From positions 515,758,102 to 515,822,101 of the forward strand of contig CM062805.1 of assembly GCA_031772625.1 (NCBI GenBank): a stretch of 64,000 nt of DNA, in the 5' to 3' direction. Under the pieces are notes generated by a model. It ran no database searches. It was given only the letters and a program-made list of their open reading frames with translations, and was not told where the DNA came from. This stretch comes from Pinus tabuliformis. Taxonomy: Eukaryota; Streptophyta; Pinopsida; Pinales; Pinaceae. Below are positions 10,255 through 21,461 of this stretch, piece by piece. The first letter of the stretch is position 1. Every line of letters begins with the position of its first letter. A program made the translations under genes and the position numbers.

Positions 10255-12129
10255 TGATCAGGAGCTGAAAAATCAAAGTGTCTGAATTTTGTCAAACTCA
10301 GCTTCATATCAAAGAGCTTTTCATTCTAACTCCAACGGTGCGAACGACACTCAAATTCGAGCTGGTATGCAGAACTTGGAGCAAGTCAAAGTTCAAGTTT
10401 GACTTGTTTACATGGCAGGATTGGATGGTGTTGCAAAGCCCTTCAATGAAATGGGGAAGTGCCAAGTGGCAGGTTGCCATTGGCCCCCACATATCGCATG
10501 TTGGAGCAAAAGGTAGGTTGACATTAGAAATCAGCCCCCGAGCAGGAAGGATTGCAATGTGATAAGGCAATCGAAAATCATGATCGCAATCGATGAAGAT
10601 GTTGCAGAATCGACCCCCAACAGGATGGGTTGCGATGTGATATCGCAATCGCATATCGAAGGAGTTAAGAATTGGCCACCGGTTCAAGCACGGTTGTGAG
10701 GTGATTTATCACATATCACAATCGCAGAAAGTCCCGCATTACATTACTATCAGTTCTTCGCCGATGCGAAATGCGATAGGATATCCCAGATGCGATGCGA
10801 CTTTAGACTCTAGTTTATAACCTGGGCGGGTCTGTTGCTATTAGATATCCGCCGAGGGAAAGTGTCGATTGTGATAGGACTGTGAGATGTGACATGTTAT
10901 ATGTTGTGTTTCATAATCCCGACAGATCCGTGTATCGCAGAGTGCCTGCTGTTTGGGCTTGGGGTTATCCGCCGATTGCGATAATCGATAAGTCCCAGTT
11001 GCGATATGTTTCAAAGTTGTAGTTTATAACTCATTGGATCCGCCAAATCGTCAGATTTCATATTGTAATGCATTAAGTCTTGTGTATAAGAATCACCCCC
11101 GGAAAAGCTGATTGCAATATCCGACAGAGCTGCGGAACCATAACCTTTTTCGCCGGACCACCACTCCGCATGTGACCACTTGACCCTTAACCACAAGATA
11201 GGTGAGAATGATGGCGAAACCACTGATTTTAGTAGAACTACCAGTTTTAACTGTGGATAATGAATTTAACTGGCAATAAGCCAGATTTGGAGGAGAAAAT
11301 TGTGGAAAGATTGACATAAGTCATAACTAAGACAATTTACGACCAAATAGGATGCAAAAAGAGGCTAGATAACCATTTTTGGGCATTATGAATTGATTGA
11401 AACAGGTTTTAGGAGAACAGGAGCACTTCTGGATAGTATTTTTGTAAAGTAAAGCCTATGGGTGCTCTGGTCAACCAGAGTGTTGATTCAGTTCATGGAG
11501 GAGTATGAAGGTGGAGATGACCTTGTATGGGTCTTCCAGTCTCCATATGTTTTCTGCAGTAGCCATTACATCAGTGCTGTTGCTTTATTTCTTCTTTTCT
11601 CTATATGTGTATGGAGAAAGAGACTTGTTTGAGTACTTCAAGTGGATTGTAGTACTGTTTATGCTCTTGGAAGTTGGAGTATGGGGTCTTGATTTGAGAG
11701 CCCTTAGCTTGCTGATTGTTTCATGACTAACTGTAGGTTGTCATGTGTTTAAAGTGAGAGTTCTTTGTAGAAGAATGTTTCCTTGAAGGGGAAACTAGCG
11801 ACTCTTTTTGTCAGCACACTTATGTACTCCTTACCAATGAATAAATTTGAGCATAATGAAAAGGGGTCATGCCTTTAGAGCTGATCCAAGGAGATGTAGC
11901 CCAGGAGGGGTGAACTCCTTTATTAATGGATGGTATATTATTGTTTGATACATGCTTCCATTCAATGTTTTAGTTTCATGTTTTAAGTTTTCTTCATGAA
12001 ACTAACTTAAGTAAAAACACATAAAATTCATGCTTTTACATGCTATTTTGGAGTCAAACCTCAAGCACATTTTTATATTCTAATGAGGGGAATTAGCACA
12101 ACATTACTAATCTGCCCCAATTTAGATCA
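10255..12129 (+). repeat. LTR 2 of the nested array
   Basis: A 1875-bp LTR from TGATCAGGAGCTG to TTTAGATCA. It is preceded by the purine tract AGTGGGGAAGAG and followed after three bases by a tRNA-Met-type primer site, so it acts at once as 3' LTR of the left unit and 5' LTR of the right unit. The hairpin is at 11465-11480 and the TGCGAT-rich zone at about 10490-11060. Confidence 0.9.
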
Positions 12130-12132
12130 GGT

Positions 12133-12149
12133 TGGTATTAGAGCTATGG
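12133..12149 (+). other. Primer binding site of the nested element
   Basis: TGGTATTAGAGCTATGG, three bases after the LTR, is one substitution from TGGTATCAGAGC, the complement of initiator tRNA-Met. Confidence 0.8.
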
Positions 12150-12198
12150 TTTGCTTTGTGAAAGGAGGAATTGACTGCTTTTTGCAAGTGAATGTGTT

Positions 12199-13640
12199 TT
12201 GAAGCTCATTGAGGAAAAGGTTTTGGAAAGGAGAGAAAGATTGTTACAACCTCTACCACCAAGTTCTACCTCAAATTGCAGTAGAAGCTTCAAGAAAATC
12301 ATGTCCCAAGGAGGAGAGCCTGCAAGAATGCCAGAGGATGTGAAGGCTTTTAGAAAGTCTTTCTTAGACATGGTAAAAAAGGTGAAAGTCCTCTATGAAG
12401 AGAGGAATACCAAATTGCAAGGCGAAAGCTTTAGACCTCTAAGAGGAGAATGTTTTCCGAGGGAAGAAGGTAACAAGAATGGTGATATACCACCATCTTC
12501 TCCACAATCTTCATGTTTTTCTACAACTATTATACAAGATGCTAGTGTAGAAAGTCCCTCCGAGAAGGTATATGGACAATTTTGTACCTTTTGTTCACAT
12601 GATGTGGAAAATGAGGTTCAATCAGCACCCAAAGCCGAAGATTCCAGGAGGGCACATCTCAAATCAAAAGGGAATTTGAAAACATCTTCATGTGTCAATC
12701 GAAAATTGAAGAAAATGGTAAGAATTTACATGCTTCTTCCTTATGTGAAAGTATTGACGTAAATTCATTTGCAACCTTGAAAAACACAGTAAAGGCATTG
12801 GATCCAAGCTCTTGACCAGGATGGGTCACAAGGGAGGAGGCCTTGGAGTAAACCAGCAAGGCATCAAAAATCAAATTGCGGCGAAGGAGAGGCCTAAATT
12901 TGAAGGCTTAGGCTATGGTTCAAAAGAAGAGTGGTATTCTAGCGATAGGTCATGGATATCATGTTCCTTTTGTTGTAAGAAAGGACACGAGGAGGCAAGA
13001 CGTTGGGAGTTGCATCCAGAAATGGTTCCTGCTTGGTTCCTCAAGCATAAGGAGGACTTACAGTGCAAAAAGTCTCCAAAGAGAGATGTAAAAGATGAAG
13101 AACACGGAAATTCGAGTTCTTCTTGCCACACAAGTTCCTCACGTAGGCAGCGTAAGCCAAAGGGCATCAAACAAAGGTATAACCGTTCTGTTAATTCAAA
13201 TTATGTTCATGATGGAAAACAACATGAAAATTTGAATAACATGTTGAGGAAAATGTTTCCATGCACCTTTGTGTAGATAAGTGCGATAAAAGGAAAGCAG
13301 TCATCAAGAAGATTTTTATGTCTACAGGAGTTGAGACCAAAAATAGAAAATCTCAGCCAAGGTTAAAGGCAAGTGAGCCAAGAGGAGCTCAAAAGAACTT
13401 CTGTACCCACTGCAATATGAATGGGCATTAGGTCAAGAAGCGTTGGAAATTGTTTCCACAACTTCATCCCGGTAAGGGAAAGAAAATAATGCAAGCACCA
13501 AAAGAGGAAGCGACAACAGAAAAAGTGGCGTAAGATGTGACCATCCCTGAAGCAACTTCAGAAGAAGAGAAAGTTCAAATAGAGGGTTTGTTTACCTGGT
13601 TGGGTAAGAAATGGGCAAACTATTTGTCCAACTGAATTTT
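12199..13640 (+). pseudogene. Gag-like protein with G-patch and two zinc knuckles
   Basis: Sole protein of the nested element, in pieces. Part 1 (12199-12762, 187 codons) is basic and serine-rich and includes FCTFCSHDVENEV, perhaps half of a Cys motif. After a frameshift the next part (about 12797-13276) opens with GIGSKLL, TRMGHKGGGLGVNQQGI and ends that domain with FEGLGYG, which fits a G-patch, a glycine-rich RNA-binding/helicase-activating module. It is followed by a knuckle CSFCCKKGHEEARRW (final Cys now Arg) and WELHPEMVPAWF. A third part, in another frame and interrupted by a TAG, carries a second knuckle, FCTHCNMNGH, again with its last Cys as Arg, then KLFPQLHPGKG and an acidic end. 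I infer an RNA-binding structural protein; a captured host G-patch gene is the alternative. No protease or RT follows. Confidence 0.65.
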
Positions 13641-14264
13641 GTAAATTTCTGTTTTGCACTAGTTGCATATAACCATAGTTGGGAAATTGATGTTCATAAA
13701 TAAATCACTTATATGCAACAATATTTTCTTTAAGCAATTACAATGCTGTTTGCCTTGTTGATAGTCAATTTGAATGGATAAATTTTGGAGTCAAGTTTAT
13801 TCCATTTTGTAAAATGCATTTCTACTTGTAGTTTGAAAAATCATTTTAAAACTGTTGTATGATTAGCTGCAACACATTTAATATGTTCCAAATGTGTGTA
13901 GCACTCAAGTTATACAAGTAATCACTATGTGAAGCTTGTTTGGGTTCATTTCGAAAAGTCTTTTAGGATCTTATCCTCGACAAGGATTTTGCAGATAAGC
14001 AATTCCAAGGTTCTCATCTTCTTGGAATTCTTCTTGGGAAGGATGTTGTTGTGGATGGCTGTAGTGACATGGACAAGTCGAGAAGAACATCGAACTTGAA
14101 TTCTTTGGTCAAGTTATATTTTAAGTTCAGCTTGAGAAAAATCCAAGACAAGTACAAGTTAGGGCACTGCAAACATCGATTGGATCGAGTTTGGAAAAAT
14201 GAAGGAACTGTACCTTGAAATGTTGAACAATTGAAAGTAAACTTTTGGAGACCAAAAGTTTTTC

Positions 14265-14276
14265 AGCTGGGAAGAG
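14265..14276 (+). other. Polypurine tract before LTR 3
   Basis: AGCTGGGAAGAG ends directly at the LTR start TGACC. It is the counterpart of AGTGGGGAAGAG at 10243-10254, the usual priming site for plus-strand synthesis. Confidence 0.65.
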
Positions 14277-16105
14277 TGACCAAGAGCTCAAAAATCAAAG
14301 TGTCAATTTTTTTTCAAACTCAGCTTCATATCGAAGTGCTCTTCGTTCTGAATCCAACGGTGCGAACGACACTCAAATCTAAGCTCGTATGTAGAAGTTG
14401 GAGCAAGTCAATGGGGAAGCGCCAAGTGGTAGGTTGCCATTGGCCCCTGCATATCGCATATCAGAGTAAAAGTCAGGTCGGCATTAGAAATCAGCTCCCA
14501 AGTAGGAAGGATTGCGATGTGATAAGGCAATCGCAAGTCATGATTGCAATCGGTGAAGGGGAAGGTGTTGTAGAATCGACCCTTGACAAGATGGGTTGCG
14601 ATGTGATATCACAATCGCATATCGGAGGAGTTAAGAATCGACCCCCGGTTCAAGCATGGTTGCGATGCGATTTATCGCATATCGCAATCACAGAAAGTCT
14701 CGCATTACATTACCATCGGTTCTCCGCTGATGCGAAATGCGATAGGATATCCTGGATGTGATGCGACTTTAGACCCAAGTTTATAACCTCGGCGGGTCCA
14801 CTGCTATCGCAGTGTATGGAATTTGATATCCACCGAAGGAAAGTGTCGATTGCAATAGGACTACCGGATGCGATATGTTATATGTTGTGTTTCATAATCC
14901 CGACAGATCCATGTATCAGAGAGCGCCTGTTGTTTGGGATTGGGGTTATTTTTCAATTGCGATAAGCGATAAGTCCCGAATGCGATATGTTTCAGATTTG
15001 TAGTTTATAACTCGTCGGTCCGCCACATCACCAAATCGCATGTTGCAATGAGTTAAGTCTGGTGTATAAGGATCACCCCCGACAAAGACAATTGCGATAT
15101 CTGACAGAGCTGCGGAACCGTAGCCTTTTCTGTCGAACCTCCACACCACATGTGACCACTCGGACCTCAACCGCGAGATAGGTGGGAATGATAGAGGAAC
15201 CGCTGATTTTGGCGAAACTGCCAGTTTTAACTACAAATAATGAATTTAACTGGCAATAAACTGGATTTGGAGGAGAAAATTATGAAAATACTGACAGAAG
15301 TCATAACTAAGAAAATTTTGACCAAATGGGATGCAAAAAGAGGCTAGATAACCATTTTTGGGCATTCTGAACTGATTGGAACAGGTTTCAGGAGCAAAGG
15401 AGCACTTCTAGATAGGATTTTTGTAAAGTGAAGCCTATGGGTGCTCTGGTCAACCAGAGTATTGATTCAGTTTATGGTGGAGTATGAAGGTGGAGATGAC
15501 CTTGCAAGGGTCTTCCAGCCTCCATATGTTTTTTGCAACAGCCATTATAGCAGTGTTGTAGCTTTATTTCTTCTTCTCTATATGTGTATGGAGAAAGAGA
15601 CTTGTTTGAGTACTTCAAGTGCATTGTAGTATTGTTTATGCTCTTGGAAGTTGGAGTATGGGGTCTTGATTTGAGAGCCCTTAGCTTGCTAATTGTTTCA
15701 TGACTAACTGTAGGTTGTCATGTGTTTAGAGTGAGAGTTCTTTGCAGAAAAATGTTTCCTTGAAGGGGAAACTAGCCACTCTTTTTGTCAGCACACTTAT
15801 GTACTCTTTACCATTGAAGAATTTTTAGCATAATGAGAAGGGGTCATGCCTTTAGAGCTGATCCAAGGAGATGTAGCCCAGGAGGGGTGAACTCCTTTAT
15901 CAATGGCTGGTGTATTATTATTTGATACATGCTTCCATTTAGTGTTTTAGTTTCATGTTTTAAGTTTTCTTCATGAAACTAACTTAAGTAAAAACACATA
16001 AAATTCATGCTTTTACTTGCTATTTTGGAGTCAAACCTCAAGCACATTTTTATATTCTGGTGAGGGGATTAGCACACCATTACTAATCTGCCCCAATTCA
16101 GATGA
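14277..16105 (+). repeat. LTR 3 of the nested array
   Basis: An 1829-bp LTR from TGACCAAGAGCTC to TTCAGATGA (the last CA is mutated to GA), followed by the duplicated GTGGG. The hairpin is at 15444-15459 and the TGCGAT-rich zone at about 14440-15060. The part from 15213 on is also present at 56700-57592. Confidence 0.9.
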
Positions 16106-16110
16106 GTGGG
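16106..16110. repeat. Target-site duplication GTGGG, right
   Basis: Pairs with 7237-7241. The same bases at 57593-57597 serve the second copy. Confidence 0.9.
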
Positions 16111-16270
16111 CCAAGGGAAAGAAGTCCAAAGGTGAGGAGGGCAGAAAAAAGATGCACTTGATGAAAATTAAGTGTTTTTCACTGTAATCAGCATGGACAC
16201 TGTGCTAAGAACTGCGCACAGAAGAAAGCAAGCAAGAAGGATCAGACAGTAGCGACAATAGGTGAGGCTC
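16111..16270 (+). pseudogene. copia gag, C-terminal zinc knuckle
   Basis: Continuation of the copia gag after the nested insert. A lysine-rich linker (KGEEGRKK) leads to a CCHC knuckle: CF, then after a one-base insertion in the T run near 16173, CNQHGHCAKNC. It ends KKASKKDQTVATIG with a stop soon after. The knuckle would bind the RNA genome. Both this copy and 57598-57757 carry the same extra base. Confidence 0.75.
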
Positions 16271-16326
16271 TCACTTCATAATTCAAACTTGATTTCTCTC
16301 TCATTACTTTCATTTTCGACACTACC

Positions 16327-16779
16327 ATGGGAGGCATGTGGTATCTTGATAGCAGTGCCTCATTCCATATAACGAGGAATAAAGATCTCTTTAGTGATTT
16401 TGAGGAGAAAGACCTGAAGCAGAGCATAGAGTTTGGAGATGACGATAGGTATAGAGCTACCAGGATCAGTAAGGTTACCTTTCAAAGGGAATCTGGCTCC
16501 CCTCTTAGGATCACAGATGTGATGTATGTTCCAAGACTAAAGAAGAATCTTATTTCAGTCGTGGTATTGGAAGACCGTGGCTATGATGTGGTTTTTAGTA
16601 AGGGAAAGGTTTTCCTTAGACACATCACCACGAGACCGGTGAAACAAATCAGTGCACGGGTCAAGAACCTGTATGCTCTTGAGGTTCAAGATGCATGCAA
16701 ATACTTGAGGAGCAAGGCAAAGGTTAGAGACTTGGTGGTTGAGAGGGAGAGTAAATTACCTCTCAACATGCAACCCTAG
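16327..16779 (+). pseudogene. copia protease / pre-integrase fragment
   Basis: An open stretch of 150 codons. It starts with MWYLDSSASFHITRN, the copia protease active-site region in which the usual Asp-Ser-Gly-Ala has become Asp-Ser-Ser-Ala, so the enzyme would be doubtful even if made. The middle part matches the pre-integrase region: ITDVMYVPRLKKNLISV, LEDRGYDVVFSKGKVFL and VKNLYALEV. The zinc-finger HHCC, integrase core and everything downstream are missing; the frame ends in non-coding sequence with an imperfect direct repeat (about 16826-16955). A near-identical copy is at 57814-58266. Confidence 0.85.
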
Positions 16780-17451
16780 AAGAAGCCTCAGAATCAACTT
16801 CAGGAAGTTGTGGAGAAACCACAACTAGAGAAGCTGAGAAAAGACTGAGTGGAGAGATCCACTCAAGCAGAGAAGAAGCATTCTTAGACAATTGTGAATC
16901 TGACACAATTGGAGAAGCCGATAGGAGACTGAGTGGAGGCATCCACTCATGCAGAGACCTCAAGTAGGGGGAAGTTTTGAGCCAAGTGGGTAGAGGGATC
17001 ACATGCAACCATACGTCTAGGTGTGATGTGGGGTGATTTGAAGTGCTGGTCCTAAGAGAGATGAAATTGGGCAGGGTCCATTGAGTGGTTTTATCTCATG
17101 GATCGTACCTTGCTACGAGAGCCCAAAGTACATAGTAGCGGGAGGAATCAATGGGATCGATGCAGTCAGAGATAAAAATGACAGAGGCTAGAGCAGTCAA
17201 ATACTGAAGAAGCGTAGAGAGGGTTGACAACATTGCAAAAAGACAGAGTCAATAGAAGCACAAAGTTTTCAGTTGATAAAGGCAATAGTAGTGAGATACT
17301 TTGATGATAGAGGCATCATTCTAATTCAGGTTGGATGTTTTTCGTTTCTAGAGTTGCTGGAGCAACAACACTAGAGAGAAGTGTTGCATGCAGAAAATTC
17401 CAAAGGTTTAGGATTGAGATCGAGTTGAATTCCTTTCTTGTTGAGAGGGAG
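16780..17451 (+). other. Non-coding 3' internal region of copia element with purine tract
   Basis: No pol-derived sequence is recognisable here. Two imperfect copies of a block containing AGACTGAGTGGAG and ATCCACTCA lie at about 16826-16871 and 16911-16957. The last twelve bases, GTTGAGAGGGAG, form the likely polypurine tract immediately before the 3' LTR. Confidence 0.6.
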
Positions 17452-18357
17452 TGTTGAAAATAGCAACAAGAAATGATAAAAATAGAATCCAGAAATTCCA
17501 GTTTAATTTGTCCTTGAATTAAACTAAGAATTAAAATCAAATTTTATTCTCATAGAAACTTGTAATAGTTAACTAGAGTGAGTTGACTTAGTTAACTTAG
17601 GAATTTCGAGTTGGAAGTCTTTCTGAAGTCATGTATATGTTCTCCCTATATTATAGGGGTCCATGATGAGTTAAGTATGAGTTGTAATTAGTTAACTTAG
17701 TTTATTGAGTTAAGTCCAGTTAAATTAGTTCCAAACTGTTTGAGGAACTAATAGTGAGTTAACAGTTAGTTGATGCATTAGTGCACTCAACTAGTGCTAC
17801 TTTAGTTAAATGAATATTTACTTATCAGAAACTCATGTATGTCGATTTTGAGAAAGACCCAATTGAGACTAGAGTGCATGGACAATGTACTAGTTGTTTT
17901 AGATTTTTCTGAGTTGCACTAATAGTGCGTGCATTCAGGAACTGATCCTTAAGGGATTGCGCAATTTTTAGAGGATATATTTCCCTTTAAATAAAATCAA
18001 TCCTCCATAAGAATTACACATTTGAATAAAGACATGGAGATATTTTTAACAGGCTAAGATTTGGCCTTGAGATTGCTTATGAGTTGGAGATTGAATTTGC
18101 TGAGTGCTGGGATTGTTCTTTAGAGAAAAAGCATTGTAATTTCATCTTGATTTTCCAGATTAATACAATATAGTAGTGGGGTTTTGAGCTGTGGCTTTCC
18201 CCGGATATTTATTGTGTTATGTGCCCTTGATTTTCTTCCTCTTGTTGATTATTGTTTGCTCGATCTTTATGGGCTTCTGCTGTAAAGAGTAGAAGTAGAT
18301 TTTTGTCTCTTGTTTTAGTAGATTACGTGAGCTTGTGAATCCACAAGATTTTCTACA
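17452..18357 (+). repeat. 3' LTR of copia element
   Basis: A 906-bp LTR, TGTTGAAAATAGCAAC to TTTTCTACA, partner of 5594-6498. The target duplication GTGCA follows at 18358-18362. A copy is at 58939-59844. Confidence 0.92.
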
Positions 18358-18362
18358 GTGCA

Positions 18363-20866
18363 TTGCACATTCCCTGTAGGCAACCGGGAAGATTGATGAC
18401 TAGAACTGAAAATGCGTAGTTCAGTTTGGGCAAACACCAGGAGAGTGTAGTCTCGATGGACAATATGGGAGGCTGGCACCTAGAACTACACAGTTTGAGC
18501 CAAGATAGGACAAGCTCTTCACAATTTCAGAAGCCAAGGAAGAGTCCTTGAGCTCCTATTTTGCGCAATGCATGCAATGAAGTGTGAGATCCGAGCAAGG
18601 GGGGCCCATATCTGCCTAAGGGGAGTGTGAAAATCAGGTAGATCTGAAGGATGGTATGATGTTGAGTGAATATCTGACTAATAATTGATGCATGCAAGTG
18701 AAACAAGTGTAGGAATCAATTAAAATGAAGGAAAACAAAGCATGTGAAGAGAGTTGCCACAACGACGACCATTAGTGCAAAAACAGGGTAACTCATGTGA
18801 CACTTGGGAAAGGTAATATAAAACTTGAAACATCATTTCTACATGTTAAAACAAGTTAAAACACCAATAATCATTCAAAGAAACAATTGAAAAACACTCT
18901 CACAAGCTAAACAACAAAAAGTGACAAAAAAAGCAGCAAAAGACTAGAAAAGAAAAACTCACCTGGAAAAGCGATGACAATCACACCTAAGTTTCCTTGA
19001 TCTCCTTGGGAATTCTTGAGCTCTGAGATTGAGTGTGAAAATGAGATCTAGTAGCATCGATTAAATATATTTGGTCAAATTAGGGTCTATGATGCACATA
19101 CCTAAAATCAAGGAAAAAATGACACTTGGCAACAATATGCAAAATAACTCAAGTGCCTCCTTTGTGTTGCTAAAAATAGATCCCTATTTTTTTGGGATGC
19201 TTTTTTATTTTATTTTTTATTTTTTGGGAAAAACTGCCATGAATTGCCTAGAAAGATTGCACAGTTTTGAGAAGAACCAGGAAACTCTCTGGCCCATGCA
19301 TTGCGCAGTTTCTGGGCTTAATGGGTTCTGCACAATTTCTAAGCTGAGTGGCTCTAGGCTGCCTTTTCATGTCTGCACATTTTTCTAGCTCAAGACTAGT
19401 TTCCATCTAGTACTGCGTATTTCCTGAGCTCAAGGCTCACTGGCACTCAAGATTGTACAATATTTCCCAAGATCAAGGCAAGTTGCACTCAAGAATTACG
19501 CAGTTCTATAAGGAAATCACGAAACTGTCGAATTACCAAGTCAAGAGATTGACTTGTGGGTTAGAAAAAAGAATTGAGTGAGAAAACACAAGCCAATATG
19601 AAAAAATAAAGCCTAGTCGAAGTGCAAGTACCTGAATCAATGTAAGATGAGTTGTTGTGGTTTAGAAGGGAGGCTCCAAAATCAAAGCATAGACAAAATT
19701 TTGGACGGTGGTTGTAGTTTCTACAACACCACCAAACCTAACTTAACAACTGTGATGGCTCAATTTATGATGATGGCCCACCTTGCATAGGCACAACAAC
19801 TAATTTTTTAAGGAGTCAAACCATGGGGATGATTATAACAAAGCCCCACCTCGCCCCCAATTGACCTATATAGGCAAATGGCCCAATTATATAAGAAATA
19901 TTAAATCTCTTTAAATAATAGATAAGCAATTCACAATCCACATTCTGACTGCAATTAAAAATGACTGAAAATCACATATCGCAAACCAGGTGAGGGTAGG
20001 GGTTTTCCATCAAATTTTTTTTGTGTGCTTTTTTTCCATATGTGTGTAAGCCCACATTACATGAATTCAATATGAATGCTAACACAAACCCATGAGAACC
20101 TAGGTACAATATGAATTCCATGGTGTGCACCTCCAAGTTGTAAAGCTGAAGGATGCATATCTCGATTTCACACAACCTCTAGCTTTGTAAACTTGAGGTG
20201 CCTATCACATCTAAATGGGCCTCTCCTAATTTCAAATCTAAATGGGGAAATGATAAGAAGTTAACATGATCTATCCTTGACAACTGTTCGGCTCTAAGGA
20301 GTGATAACCTGTTCTTCTATAGCCCTATCTTCACCATAGACATCATAAACTTATGGCAAGAATGTTGGGGGCTAATTAGCATGAGATTTAGTTTTTTGTC
20401 TAAACTTCACCAATTCAAAAGATTTTTGTTTTTCACGGAGTCTAACATAAAAGCAACATTTGGGAAAGGTGGTTGCTCACTATCAGAGCAAAGATGCTCT
20501 TGCAGGCTTCCATTGGGCATGAAATCACACTAAGAATATGTGATCATGGTCTGCACAATAACCAATCCGTGCAAGCATGGTCAGTGGAGATAGCTCAAAA
20601 CATCAACCTGTTAAAGCAAAGAAGCCATAACAAATAACATCTTTAGCATATATATATATATGGGTAGAGTATGTATGCATTCATAGACTTTAGCAGTCAA
20701 ATCACTACATAAAGGTGGGTCCCCTGTCCCACAAATAAGGTGGGCTCATACACCAATTTGGTGTCTAGCTTTGCTGTGACCATAGTAAATTTAGGGGCGA
20801 ACAATCGCCCAAAGGAGAAATTTAAGGCTTTTTATATTTTAATGGGGCGAATTTTTAATTAAAATA

Positions 20867-20897
<31 letters not shown>

Positions 20898-21461
20898 TAA
20901 TTAGCCCTCATTTTATTTAAAAATTAATTTATTTTTTTTATTTTAGCCCAGGGTAGATAAACTAACCGAATCGTATTCCCTTAAAATTGCCCCATTTTGA
21001 TATTTTTCTCCTGGTTTGGGAGATCAAAATCGCCATTTCTGATTTACAGTTTGGTTTTTTTGGTTTGGGAGTGGTTTGTGAAATTGTGAGGGTCGATTTG
21101 GTCCTGGGAGGATAGATTTGTTTTGAAATGGAGGGCGGAGGTTAATTTGTTTTCAAATGGAGGGTGGCTACCTGTTTTCACAGATTCAGCCCACTATTTT
21201 CACGAATTCTGGATTCATCGTGTATATGGCTCCCTGTTTTCATGGATTCATGGTGTATATGGCTCCCTGGCTCCCTGTTTTCACGAATTCATCCTGTATA
21301 AAATTGTTTTGAAATAGGGTTTTTGATCATAGTTCACAAATCATATTTTCTATTTAGCAGCAGTAGTTTAGGTGCAATATTCTTGCATTTTCAATCCACT
21401 TATTCTTCTCTTGTTTTGGTATCCATGGTTTCTTGGATCTAAATGTCTCATGCCATTGCAG
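18363..21461. other. Non-coding stretch with a degenerate TGCRCARTTTC motif
   Basis: I see no convincing gene. Between about 18360 and 19520 a loose motif recurs at irregular distances (TTGCACATTCC, ACACAGTTTGAG, TTGCACAGTTTTG, TTGCGCAGTTTCTG, CTGCACAATTTCT, CTGCGTATTTCCTG), often next to GAGCTCAAGG. The open stretch at 19071-19388 only follows this pattern. 20640-20660 and 20864-20889 are short AT-dinucleotide tracts. 21123-21310 holds short imperfect repeats with GTGTATATGGCTCCCTG. The whole region is duplicated at 59850-62947. Confidence 0.55.
20864..20889. repeat. (AT)n microsatellite
   Basis: An uninterrupted AT run of about 26 bases followed by a T run. The duplicate at about 62350-62378 is slightly longer in AT and shorter in T, which produces the one-base change in offset between the two copies. 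Confidence 0.85.

Larger units (their letters stand above)
7242..16105 (+). mobile_element. Nested three-LTR array of a non-autonomous LTR element (G-patch/zinc-knuckle type)
   Basis: Three LTRs in the same orientation (7242-9117, 10255-12129, 14277-16105) alternate with a damaged internal segment (9118-10254) and a fuller one (12130-14276). Only one pair of outer target duplications exists (GTGGG), so the array is one locus. It was most likely enlarged by unequal recombination between LTRs rather than by two insertions. Internal domains are 1-2.1 kb, with no pol. Confidence 0.85.
5589..18362 (+). mobile_element. Ty1/copia retrotransposon lacking pol, with a nested element
   Basis: LTRs at 5594-6498 and 17452-18357 are flanked by the perfect 5-bp duplication GTGCA (5589-5593 and 18358-18362). 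The internal region without the nested insert is only about 2.1 kb. It holds a primer binding site, gag, a zinc knuckle and the protease/pre-integrase piece, followed by non-coding sequence and a purine tract. Integrase, reverse transcriptase and RNase H are gone. The second copy of this locus keeps only the part from the nested LTR onward (56700-59844). Confidence 0.9.

Noticed and set aside
19071..19388. 105-residue open stretch, identical in the duplicate at 60558-60875
   Set aside because: It overlaps the degenerate TGCRCARTTTC repeats and a T-rich run. Conservation is explained by the recent duplication, not by selection.
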